Translations under genes and position numbers: made by a program
The notes under the pieces: model-generated
Told to the model about the DNA's origin: nothing
Databases searched by the model: none
The model's input: the letters and a program-made list of their open reading frames with translations, nothing else
Origin: CBDVBZ01 sp965372355
GTDB lineage: Bacteria; Krumholzibacteriota; Krumholzibacteriia; WVZY01
Assembly: GCA_965372355.1 (NCBI GenBank)
Contig: CBDVBZ010000005.1
Coordinates: 1 to 61,464 of the forward strand
Direction: 5' to 3'
DNA length: 61,464 nt
Shown here: positions 1-8,751 of the stretch, piece by piece
How positions within the stretch are numbered: the stretch's first letter is position 1
Layout of the letters: every line of letters begins with the position of its first letter

Positions 1-111
1 CCATGATGCAGGTCTACATCAGCTCGAAACCCGCACCTTTGCCATGAGGGGACATTATCTCGTGGCAGTTATGGGGACATTTTGACTTTGCTTAAACATG
101 CTATCGGGACA
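1..111. mobile_element. Possible insertion-sequence terminus with TGTCCC repeats
   Basis: Read on the minus strand, three copies of TGTCCC(C) occur at about 106-111, 73-81 and 48-56; the last two share AATGTCCCC and are 25 bp apart. Spaced subterminal repeats of this kind are typical of ends of IS21- or IS481-like elements, but no transposase lies in the window, so the family is not assigned. The outermost copy falls inside the last codons of the adjacent lipoprotein gene, which ends in VSR and a stop unlike its paralogues. This suggests that the element supplied the present stop codon. Confidence 0.35.
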
Positions 112-2407
112 CCTTCCGGGGCAGCTCCCATTCGTCGTGGAGGATGATCTCGAGCGCCGCCTTGACCGGTTCCGGCTCGAAGTACACCGGGTGGAAACCC
201 CACACCACACTTCGCGCACCAATGGCACCCGGAGCATCGGCAATTCGGGTCTCGAACTGCCTCGTCCAGAAGGCGACGGGGGCGGAGTAGATCACCGAGG
301 CGTCATCCGGGCAGCCGTTCCCGTATATCGGCTCAAAACAGCTCCTGGGCGGATCGATATCAGCCACCACGGCGCACGGTGTCAACTCGCTGAAGTATAG
401 CGGGTTGTAGATGTCTACCACGAGCCCGGCAATCTCGTGGAATCTGCCGGGACCGGCGACCTCCGGCCGGAGCTCCAGCCTCGGGAAACCGCCACCGGTC
501 GTCATGTCGATCGGCAGCGCCGCCCGCATGCCGTCCTTGATGCGGTCGTTGTTACGGATCCGATCGACTGGACAGCGCTGACTGCCACCCGTTCGGCGAA
601 CCTGGTTACGGTTCCGGAGATAGCTCTGGTCCAGAACGTTGAGGCAACACTCGCTATAGGCAAACGAATCCTCGCCGACTCCGTAGTGGCCGACATCGTT
701 CCCGTCACCCGTGTAGACCCCATCCTGATCACCACCCAGCTCGTAACGAAAGATGATCGGAAAGACGTTGATACGTTCCATAACCGTGGGATTGATCACC
801 ATCGTCATGATCTGGTTGCCGGCGAGCAACACATGCCCGCCCGCTGCCATATACATGGCCACGAGGTTTGGCGTGATTCTGCCAAAGGCTGGCGACCGAT
901 CCGGATCGCGAAACGTGATCAGCTCGTCCAGATAAGCCGGTGACTCACCGGATGCATCACCCGTGGCGTTCCAGATCACGTTTTTGTATTTGGCGAGCAC
1001 CTGTATTGGCAGATCGGCCCGCCCCGTACCACCCAGCTCGAACACATCGGTACGGGGATTGAACCCGGCGACCGATTCCAGCATGTCCAACCAGAACTGG
1101 TCGTGCTCGGTATCGCACGGCGTGATCCCCCCATTGTCGGCAAAGCACGTGAGATTCTCGATCCAGTCATCCACCAGAAGCAGGTCGTTTTCCATCGTGA
1201 AGGGGACGATATTAATCACGGTCTCAAAACGCGTGATGAACCCACTGTTGTCTTGGACCTCGATGAGCGCACTATGGGTCCCGAAGAAGAAAGGCCCACC
1301 CGAGCATATGGCGGTTTCCCCGACGAACGGTGTCCAGTCATCGTCGTCGTTGGGGTCTATCACGTTCCACCTGCAGCGATAGCCGACAATAACGCCGCCA
1401 TAAGCCTCTGCGGTGGCACTGAATTCGAATGTGATCTCCAGACCCGATGGCAGATCCATGATCACGGGCGGGGTGTTAAACGACGCGGTTCGGATCGTGC
1501 CCATGTAAGGGTTGTAGACGGTGAGGATGGGCCACCCGTCTGTCCGCACAATGATTCGTCTCAGGTTTGTGCGATGGTCAAAAACCGGCGTGACCGCACC
1601 CGCTTCGTCCATCGCCTGGACGGCAAAATAGTAACTGCCATAGTCGAGCGGAGGCGTCGTCCAGAATTGGCCGCTGTCATCAGGAGCCTGGTACCACTTC
1701 CAGCCGGACCACTCTTCCGCGTCCGGGTTTTGCTGGATGTACTCCAGGCCTGCGGCCCAGCGATCGGGCGCGCTATTGAACCGCTCCAACGGCAATAGCA
1801 TATGCCGCACGGAGTCCGGCTCCTGAGTCCCGGCTCCGTCGGGGTCACTCGCTTCCCACCGAAACGTCGTGATCGGCGGGACCGGGCTGGCGTTGAGCCC
1901 GCTCGGACGCGGCGTGATGATAAACACGGTCGGCGAGAGCGTCGTTGCAGTGAATGAGCGGTAGGCCGGCAACCGTGAGCCAGCGCCTTCGCCATCAACG
2001 GCTCTTATGAAAAACGTGTGAGACCGCTTGAATGTGTACGGACCGTTGTCGTCGAGCCCCGAGCTGTCCGCCACCTGGTCTGCCGAGAATGTGAAGAGCG
2101 AGTCGTGCCCGTCTGCCCGTGACCACTTGAGGTCGCCGGGCGTGGATACCGTATCGGAAGGCATGAACACACCGGATTCGTTGTCCGTGATCGCGTACTC
2201 GTAGAACGCAATGGTGCCATCGGGGTCCCACCCACCCCAGTTGAACCGAATACGATAGTCCGTGGTCGAGCCTTCCGGCGGGCCACTGCTCAGCCACACG
2301 ACCGGAGGCTCGTTACAGAGACACCCATCGACGACGGTCTCATCCGAGCAGCCAACGAGGGCAAGAATCGCCCCGAGGAAAAGAAGAGAGCACAAACGAC
2401 GCTTCAT
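101..2407 (-). CDS. Large multi-domain surface lipoprotein (paralogue A)
   Basis: 768 residues. The ATG at 2407 is chosen because GAGGG lies just upstream and the protein then begins with a lipoprotein signal (MKRRLCSLLF... LVGC, cysteine near 20). Two FnIII/Ig-like modules follow, marked by PPVVWLSSGPPEGS and by a PPITTFRW stretch, then a third beta module. A C-terminal alpha/beta domain opens with LLLVDDW and contains YKNVIWNATG and YMAAGGHVLLAGNQIM, reminiscent of glutamine-amidotransferase-like folds found in secreted proteins. It is clearly paralogous to the genes at 2545-4875 and 6393-8726 and is the last gene of the operon. Its tail (PRKVSR) differs from the paralogues' LE(R/MK)N ending, probably because of the element at the window edge. 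Function unknown; a cell-surface binding role is inferred. Confidence 0.85.
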   Translation of the reverse strand: MKRRLCSLLFLGAILALVGCSDETVVDGCLCNEPPVVWLSSGPPEGSTTDYRIRFNWGGWDPDGTIAFYEYAITDNESGVFMPSDTVSTPGDLKWSRADGHDSLFTFSADQVADSSGLDDNGPYTFKRSHTFFIRAVDGEGAGSRLPAYRSFTATTLSPTVFIITPRPSGLNASPVPPITTFRWEASDPDGAGTQEPDSVRHMLLPLERFNSAPDRWAAGLEYIQQNPDAEEWSGWKWYQAPDDSGQFWTTPPLDYGSYYFAVQAMDEAGAVTPVFDHRTNLRRIIVRTDGWPILTVYNPYMGTIRTASFNTPPVIMDLPSGLEITFEFSATAEAYGGVIVGYRCRWNVIDPNDDDDWTPFVGETAICSGGPFFFGTHSALIEVQDNSGFITRFETVINIVPFTMENDLLLVDDWIENLTCFADNGGITPCDTEHDQFWLDMLESVAGFNPRTDVFELGGTGRADLPIQVLAKYKNVIWNATGDASGESPAYLDELITFRDPDRSPAFGRITPNLVAMYMAAGGHVLLAGNQIMTMVINPTVMERINVFPIIFRYELGGDQDGVYTGDGNDVGHYGVGEDSFAYSECCLNVLDQSYLRNRNQVRRTGGSQRCPVDRIRNNDRIKDGMRAALPIDMTTGGGFPRLELRPEVAGPGRFHEIAGLVVDIYNPLYFSELTPCAVVADIDPPRSCFEPIYGNGCPDDASVIYSAPVAFWTRQFETRIADAPGAIGARSVVWGFHPVYFEPEPVKAALEIILHDEWELPRKVSR

Positions 2408-2544
2408 ACCTAACCCTCTGTTGGGCAAAGCGTTACTATATGCGTGGGGTTGATAAGACCGGGTGGGGCTCAGTGGGGAATCTACTGCAAGTATGTGGAC
2501 ACCCCCCACCCAGTCAACCCCGGAAGAGCCGCGCCGCGGATCCC

Positions 2545-4875
2545 CTAGTTGCGTTCCAGTTGCCATTCGTCGTGGACGATGACTCCAATCGCATCTCGAA
2601 CTTGATCGGGATTGAAGTAGACGGCGTGGAATCCCCACACCACACTTCGCGCACCAATGGCACCCGGAGCATCGGCAATTCGGGTTTCGAACTGCCTCGT
2701 CCAGAAGGCGACCGGCGCGTTGTAGATCAGCGACGACGTATTATCGCAGCCGTTCCCGTAGATAGGCTGAAAGCAATCCCTGTAGGGAATCGTTTCGGTC
2801 ACTCCCCCACAGGGCGTCATCGTCGCAAAGTATTCGGGGTTGTAGATGTCCACGACCAGTCCCGTGTTCGCGTAGAACAACCCGGGGTTCGACACCTCGG
2901 GACGAAGATCCATTTGCGGGAACCCGTCGCCCGTCGCCACGTCGATGGGCACGGCCTGTCGCATGCCGTCCCGGCTGCGGCTGTTGTCGCGGATCAGATT
3001 GACTGGACACCGCTGGCCACCGGTGGAGGTCTGCTGGCGTACCTGGTTCTGGTTCTGCAGATAGGTCAGGTCGAGCACGTTGAGGCAGCACTCGTCGTAG
3101 GCAAACGACGCCTCACCAACACCAACGATACCCACCTCGTTTGGAGGAGTGGTATACGTCCCGTCCTGGTCACCCGTGAGCTCGTACCGGAAGATGATTG
3201 GGAAGAGGTTGAGAGTGCCCATAACAGGGGGGTTGATCACCATTGTCATGATCTGATTGCCTGCGAGCATGATGTGTCCCCCCGCCGCCATATACAACGC
3301 GACGAGGTTGGGGGATATCTTCCCTCCCGACGCGCCGCCCTCCGGATCGGGGAAGGTGATCATCTGGTCGAGGAACGCACCGGCTTCTCCCGACGGGCTG
3401 CCGGTCGCGATCCATATGATGTTCTTGTACTTGGCCAAAACCTGAATCGGTAGATCGTTTCTCCCGCCGACGTTCAATTCGAAAACGTCCACATTGGGAT
3501 TGAATCCCTTGACGGTACCCAGCACGTACTCCCAGAAGCTGTCGTGTTCCGCATCGCTCGGCGTGATGCCTCCGGTCGCCTGAAAGCTCTCGAAGCCCTC
3601 GAGCCAGTCATCCACAAGAAGCAGATCGCTCTCCATCGTGAACGGTACGATGTTGACCCTCACTTCTACGCGAGACTTGAAACCGGAATTGTCGATGACC
3701 TCGATGAAGAAGCTATGAGTACCAAAGAAGAACGTACGTGGCGGCGACTGAGCTCTCTCACCAACAAAGGGTGTATAATCGATTTCCCACTGCTCGTCGT
3801 CATTTAGATCGAGGATGTCCCATCCGTAACGATATCCAGACACAAGCCCGCCGTAGCTCTCCGCATCCGCCCAGAACTCGAACGTCATGGCCACGCCGGC
3901 CGGCAGATCGATGATCGTCGGTGGGGTGTTGGGGCTTGCCGTACGCTGGCAGCCGATAAACTGGTTGCAGACAGTAAGAATCGGCCCGCTGGTTCGAGGG
4001 CCCACGAGGATTCGTCGCAGGTTCCAGTCGAGGTCGAAAACGGGGCTCACGGCACCGGCCTCGTCCACTGCCTGAGCGGCGAAATAGTAGCTCCCCCAAT
4101 CGAGTGCCCGCGAGGTCCAGAACCTACCACTGTCTCCCGGGGCCGAGTACCATTCCCACTCGGACCACTCTTCCGCGTCCGGGTTTTCCCGGATGTAGTC
4201 GAGAGCGGCAACCCAACGATCGTGGGCGTCGTTGAATTTGTTCAGCGGTACCAAAATATGCCGCACGGAATCCGGGTCCTGGATCTGGGCAATATTGTCC
4301 ACGTAATCGGTAGCCGTCCAGCGAAACGTCGTGATCGGCGGCACCTCGGCGGCGTTGAGTCTGCTGCGGGTTGGAATGTTGACAAAGACCGTTGGGGACA
4401 ACGTTCTCGATGTAAACGACCGGTAGGCGGGCCTTGCCGACCTCATACCCTCCTCGTCGACGGCCCGGATAAAGAACGTGTGGGATCGTCTGAATTCCTC
4501 GGGCGTGTGGGAGCCGCCGAAGTCAATGGCCGTGCTGTCCGGAATCAAATCGGCCGAAAACACGAACGTCGAATCGTGCGAATACACCCGATTCCACTTG
4601 TAGTCCCCCGCAGTCGACGTTGTATCAGCGGGATCGAAAACGCCTGTCTCGTTGTTCGTGACGACGTACTCGTAGAACGCAACTTCGCCGTCCGGGTCCC
4701 ATCCTCCCCAGTACAAATGAATCGTGTAGGCACTTACCGAGCCCTCCGGTGGAGCACTCGAGAGCCAGACGGTCGGTGGTTGGTTGTCCAGGCCGGGCCC
4801 ACCCTCATCACCACAACCGCACAACTGCAACGCCAGGAACATCCCAACCGCTACACACTGGATGATCCTCCCCAT
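2545..4875 (-). CDS. Large multi-domain surface lipoprotein (paralogue B)
   Basis: 776 residues. The start at 4875 has a GGAGG Shine-Dalgarno seven bases upstream and gives a lipoprotein signal peptide (MGRIIQC... QLCGC). The order is the same as in its two paralogues: FnIII-like module (PPTVWLSSAPPEGS, YWGGWDPDGE), a second module (PPITTFRW, DSVRHIL), a third beta module containing YGWDILDLNDDEQW, then the VDDW / YKNIIW / AAGGHIMLAGNQ domain. It is markedly closer to the 6393-8726 copy than to the 101-2407 copy. It lies downstream of a secreted sorting-domain protein in the same operon. No catalytic motif is recognisable; the substrate or partner is unknown. Confidence 0.88.
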   Translation of the reverse strand: MGRIIQCVAVGMFLALQLCGCGDEGGPGLDNQPPTVWLSSAPPEGSVSAYTIHLYWGGWDPDGEVAFYEYVVTNNETGVFDPADTTSTAGDYKWNRVYSHDSTFVFSADLIPDSTAIDFGGSHTPEEFRRSHTFFIRAVDEEGMRSARPAYRSFTSRTLSPTVFVNIPTRSRLNAAEVPPITTFRWTATDYVDNIAQIQDPDSVRHILVPLNKFNDAHDRWVAALDYIRENPDAEEWSEWEWYSAPGDSGRFWTSRALDWGSYYFAAQAVDEAGAVSPVFDLDWNLRRILVGPRTSGPILTVCNQFIGCQRTASPNTPPTIIDLPAGVAMTFEFWADAESYGGLVSGYRYGWDILDLNDDEQWEIDYTPFVGERAQSPPRTFFFGTHSFFIEVIDNSGFKSRVEVRVNIVPFTMESDLLLVDDWLEGFESFQATGGITPSDAEHDSFWEYVLGTVKGFNPNVDVFELNVGGRNDLPIQVLAKYKNIIWIATGSPSGEAGAFLDQMITFPDPEGGASGGKISPNLVALYMAAGGHIMLAGNQIMTMVINPPVMGTLNLFPIIFRYELTGDQDGTYTTPPNEVGIVGVGEASFAYDECCLNVLDLTYLQNQNQVRQQTSTGGQRCPVNLIRDNSRSRDGMRQAVPIDVATGDGFPQMDLRPEVSNPGLFYANTGLVVDIYNPEYFATMTPCGGVTETIPYRDCFQPIYGNGCDNTSSLIYNAPVAFWTRQFETRIADAPGAIGARSVVWGFHAVYFNPDQVRDAIGVIVHDEWQLERN

Positions 4876-5049
4876 AACTACCTCCAAAACGACGACCAAA
4901 CGACGGAAATCAACGTATCAGAACCACCGGTCCGCGCCCTTTCGCCGATCCGGTGGGGTCAACAAGCACGCAACCATGACCTGTGTGGGGGAATACAGCA
5001 GACGAAACCAGGCAAACGGCCCGCCGGGGCTGGTGTGGGCGACCGGCCG

Positions 5050-6369
5050 CTAACGTATAATGATGAGCCGGCCGTAGACTCCTTCACCGTTCTTGTTCTC
5101 GCATCGGTATATGTACGCACCGGACGAAACGAATGAGCCGGCCGTGTTCCGCGTATCCCACTCCAGGTTGCCGATGCCGCCGGTGTTATTGATCTCGAAA
5201 ACAAAATCGCCTGCTATCGTATAGATGCGGAGCTTGCACTCGGCAGGCACGTTGACGAACCTGACCTTGTTGTCGGGAAAATTGTGATAGTTAAGCGTCG
5301 TGTACTGCGACGACCCCGAGCGGTACGGGTTTGGCACCGCATATACTTGCATCATGTCATTCTGAGGAGTCACGATCGTCGTCACGGGCACGAGCTGATC
5401 GGGGCATGGAAACGGCTCGCCCTCGGTCACCGGACAGTTATCGAACTTGAACAAACCCTGGGAATGGGACTTCACATTGTAGCCTCGGTCGAACGTCGTC
5501 ACTGCGTATTGATATGTAAATCCATTGAACGCGTTGTCATCGACCCACACAAACTCGTCAGGACCGAGGACGTTGTTTGGATGGATACCGTTGATATCGA
5601 TCTGAATGCCGTACCGGTCGTACCTACCCGACGAACGAAGAGAATCGATAATCTCACCGAAGTAAAGCTGATCCAACGGGGATCCCCGGAACGCTTCCTC
5701 CTTGGATAGCTCACCGAGCACCGTCAGATCGCTGCCGTCCGCGTTTACTCCCCTCCACATGTGGAAGCCCTCGAAGTCCTCCACACCCACAGTGAAAACC
5801 CCGTTGCTGTCAATCAGCCCCGGCCCAAAATGGAGGTTGATACCCAGATCGAGCGTATCGCCGTCGAACTCGTTGACAAAGAAGAGAGGGATCGGATCAC
5901 CCGGTTGGTAGCTGGCCCCGACATCCAACGTCTTGTTGTAGACCTCTTGCGCTATGATCTCATAGCGGATCGTGACTACCCCCGTCGTATCCGTCCCACC
6001 CACGCCTACCCGCCCGTTCCGCAGGGCTCGGAAGCCAATCGTACGGTCGATGTCCCCGGTATGCGCTCCGCTTGTCATTGGCACGGAGAGAGACTCCTGT
6101 ACCGACGTCGAAGTGGAGGCGTTCCAACCCAATGTGTCGGGCTGATGGATGAACGTACCCATACTGTCGGGAGGACCCTCCCAGAAAATGTAGTTTTCGA
6201 ACCACTGGCGGTTCGCGTTCATAACCGGGATCACAAAGACATTCTCGGGCTGCTGCAGTTCCAGCGAATCGGGTCGGCTAACTTGCCCGGCACTGCTACG
6301 GGGCACCGCGAACAGTACCACGAGAACTACGTAGAAGAATCCTGCAGCCTTGAGGCCTCTGAACGACAC
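5050..6369 (-). CDS. Secreted protein with C-terminal FlgD-like sorting domain
   Basis: 439 residues from a GTG at 6369, which has AGGAGGG seven bases upstream; the ATG further upstream lacks a ribosome site. The N-terminus is a signal peptide (SFRGLKAAGFFYVVLVVLFA). The middle is beta-rich and unrecognised. The last 90 residues carry AVPNPYRSG, LRIYTIAGDF, LEWDTRNTAG and GAYIYRCE, the pattern of the FlgD-Ig-like C-terminal domain used for type-IX-like export or surface anchoring. It sits 23 bp downstream of paralogue C and upstream of paralogue B, so it probably functions with these lipoproteins at the surface. Specific activity unknown. Confidence 0.85.
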   Translation of the reverse strand: MSFRGLKAAGFFYVVLVVLFAVPRSSAGQVSRPDSLELQQPENVFVIPVMNANRQWFENYIFWEGPPDSMGTFIHQPDTLGWNASTSTSVQESLSVPMTSGAHTGDIDRTIGFRALRNGRVGVGGTDTTGVVTIRYEIIAQEVYNKTLDVGASYQPGDPIPLFFVNEFDGDTLDLGINLHFGPGLIDSNGVFTVGVEDFEGFHMWRGVNADGSDLTVLGELSKEEAFRGSPLDQLYFGEIIDSLRSSGRYDRYGIQIDINGIHPNNVLGPDEFVWVDDNAFNGFTYQYAVTTFDRGYNVKSHSQGLFKFDNCPVTEGEPFPCPDQLVPVTTIVTPQNDMMQVYAVPNPYRSGSSQYTTLNYHNFPDNKVRFVNVPAECKLRIYTIAGDFVFEINNTGGIGNLEWDTRNTAGSFVSSGAYIYRCENKNGEGVYGRLIIIR

Positions 6370-6392
6370 GATCGTTTCCCTCCTAGATTGCC

Positions 6393-8726
6393 CTAGTTCT
6401 TCATCTCGAGTTGCCACTCGTCGTGAACGATGATTCCGATCGCTTCTTTGACTTGATCGGGTTTGAAGTAAACAGGGTGAAATCCCCAGACCGCGCTTCG
6501 TGCACCCACCGCTCCAGCAACGTCGGCCACGCGAAGCTCAAACTGAGACGTCCAGAAAGCCACGTCGGTATTGTAAACGAGCGACGAGGTGTTGGAGCAT
6601 CCATTCCCGTAAATCGGCTCATAGCAATCCCTCGGCGGATCAAACTCCGTCACACCGTCACACGCTGTTAGTTCCGGGAAATACGGTGGGTTATAAAGGT
6701 CAGCCACAAGCCCCGTCACCTCGTAGAACCTGCCCGGAGCGGATACCTCGGGACGAAGCTCCAGCTGCGGGAATACCCGCCCATTGGCTTGCTCCTTTGG
6801 CAGCGCCGTCCGCATACCGTCTTTGAGGCGGCTCCGGTCACGAATCAGGTTGACCCCACAACGCTGGTCCTCACCCGTGCGGCGAATCTGGTTGGCATTC
6901 TGAACATAGGTCACGTCAAGTACATTGACGCAACACTCATTGTAGGAGAACGAGTTCTCCCCAATGCCCACAACGCCCACGATGTTTCCCTGGCCTGTGT
7001 AGCTTCCATCCTGATCGCCGCCGAGTTCATAACGAAAGATCATCGGGAACATGTTGATACCCTGCCCGACAAACACCTTGGGGTTGATCACCATCGTCAG
7101 GATCTGATTGCCGCACAGAAATGCGTGCCCACCGGCCGCCATATACAACGCAACGATGTTGGGTGTGGTTGTGCCACCCGACGACGTCTCGTCCGGGTTG
7201 GGGAACTTGATAACCTGATTGAGGAATGCACCCGCTTCAGCTGCGGAGTTGCCCGTCGCGTTCCATATCAGATTCTTGTACTTGGCGATCGTCTGAATCG
7301 GCAACTCGTTCCTGCCACCAAGGCCCAGCTCGAACATGTCGGTATTGGCATTGAATCCTGCGACCGTATCCAGAATATAGGCCCAGAAAGCGTCGTGCTC
7401 TGCGTCGCACGGCGCGGTACCGCCGTTCTGCGCAAAACAGACGTCGAGCTCGATCCAGTCATCAACATACAGCAGATCGTTTTCAAATGTGAACGGTACG
7501 ATGTTGACCCGCACCTCGACGCGGGACTTGAACCCGGAGTTGTCGACGACCTCTATAAAAAAGCTATGAGTGCCAAAAAAGAAGGTCCGCGGCGGCGACT
7601 GCGCCCTGTCGCCGACAAAGGGCGTGAAATCGATTTCCCACTGCTCATCGTCATTGAGATCGAGGATGTCCCACCCGTAGCGATAACCGGACACCAAACC
7701 GCCATAGCTTGATGCGTCAGCTTCAAACTCGAAAAACATCGGGACCCCGGCAGGCAGATCGATGATTGCAGGCGGTGTATTCGGGCTGGCCGTGCGTATC
7801 GTACCGATAAACTGGTTGATAACCGTCAGAATTGGCCCGCTCGAACGGGGCCCTACGAGGATTCGTCTGAGGTTTTGGGCAAGATCGAAAACGGGACTTA
7901 TCGCGCCAGCCTCATCCATCGCCTGCGCCGCAAATAAGTAGCTACCCCAATCGAGCGGTGGCGACGTCCAGAACCTGCCGCTGTCTTCCGGTGCCGAGTA
8001 CCATTTCCAATCGGACCACTCGTCGGCATCCTGGTTCTGCCGGATGTAGTCGAGGGCAGCAGCCCAACGATCTGGCGCCGTGTCGAAGTTCGCCAGCGGG
8101 GCGAGGATATGCCGGACAGAATCCGGGTCCTGGATCTGGGCGATATTGTCCACATAGTCCCACGATGTCCAGCGGAAGGTTGTAATCGGGGGAACCTCCG
8201 CGGCGTTGAGCCCGCTGGCGATCGGAATATTGACAAAAACGGTGGGAGACAGCGTCCTTGCCGTGAACGACCGGTAGGCCGGGTGAGTCGACCTCACGCC
8301 ATCACGATCCACGGCGCGCACGAAGAACGTGTGTGACCTTCTGAACTCTTCAGGCTTATGCGCGCCCTCGAAGTCAATGGTCGTACTGTCGGGAATCAGA
8401 TCTGCCGAGAACGTAAAAACGGAGTCGTTGGAGTTCACGCGATCCCATTTGTAGTCCCCCGGAGTCGACGTCGTGTCGACCGGATCGAAAACCCCCGTCA
8501 GGTTGTTGGTGATAACATACTCGTAAAAGTCTATCTCACCATCCGGATCCCATCCCCCCCAATACAAATGGACGGTGTAGCTTCTGACCGAGCCTTCCGG
8601 TGGTGCGCTCGAAAGCCACACGGTTGGAGGCTCGTTGCTAAATTGAGTCCCGGCTTCGTCACTACAACCCCAGAAATGTGCGCTAACAAACAACACAACG
8701 GCGGCGTAACGAATGATCCTGCTCAT
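6393..8726 (-). CDS. Large multi-domain surface lipoprotein (paralogue C)
   Basis: 777 residues. The ATG at 8726 starts a lipoprotein-like signal (MSRIIRYAAVVLFVSAHFWGC); Trp at -2 of the cysteine is unusual for a lipobox. It has the same three beta modules and the C-terminal VDDW / YKNLIWNATG / AAGGHAFLCGNQI domain as paralogues A and B, and long stretches are nearly identical to B. It starts 25 bp after the end of the first operon gene. The near-identity with B implies a relatively recent duplication, whereas A diverged earlier. Confidence 0.88.
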   Translation of the reverse strand: MSRIIRYAAVVLFVSAHFWGCSDEAGTQFSNEPPTVWLSSAPPEGSVRSYTVHLYWGGWDPDGEIDFYEYVITNNLTGVFDPVDTTSTPGDYKWDRVNSNDSVFTFSADLIPDSTTIDFEGAHKPEEFRRSHTFFVRAVDRDGVRSTHPAYRSFTARTLSPTVFVNIPIASGLNAAEVPPITTFRWTSWDYVDNIAQIQDPDSVRHILAPLANFDTAPDRWAAALDYIRQNQDADEWSDWKWYSAPEDSGRFWTSPPLDWGSYLFAAQAMDEAGAISPVFDLAQNLRRILVGPRSSGPILTVINQFIGTIRTASPNTPPAIIDLPAGVPMFFEFEADASSYGGLVSGYRYGWDILDLNDDEQWEIDFTPFVGDRAQSPPRTFFFGTHSFFIEVVDNSGFKSRVEVRVNIVPFTFENDLLYVDDWIELDVCFAQNGGTAPCDAEHDAFWAYILDTVAGFNANTDMFELGLGGRNELPIQTIAKYKNLIWNATGNSAAEAGAFLNQVIKFPNPDETSSGGTTTPNIVALYMAAGGHAFLCGNQILTMVINPKVFVGQGINMFPMIFRYELGGDQDGSYTGQGNIVGVVGIGENSFSYNECCVNVLDVTYVQNANQIRRTGEDQRCGVNLIRDRSRLKDGMRTALPKEQANGRVFPQLELRPEVSAPGRFYEVTGLVADLYNPPYFPELTACDGVTEFDPPRDCYEPIYGNGCSNTSSLVYNTDVAFWTSQFELRVADVAGAVGARSAVWGFHPVYFKPDQVKEAIGIIVHDEWQLEMKN

Positions 8727-8751
8727 ACTTCTCTCCAGACGATACAGGTGT

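Noticed and set aside
101..8726. Repeated lipoprotein copies as an assembly artefact
   Set aside because: Copies differ throughout in sequence, signal peptides and intergenic regions, so they are true paralogues.
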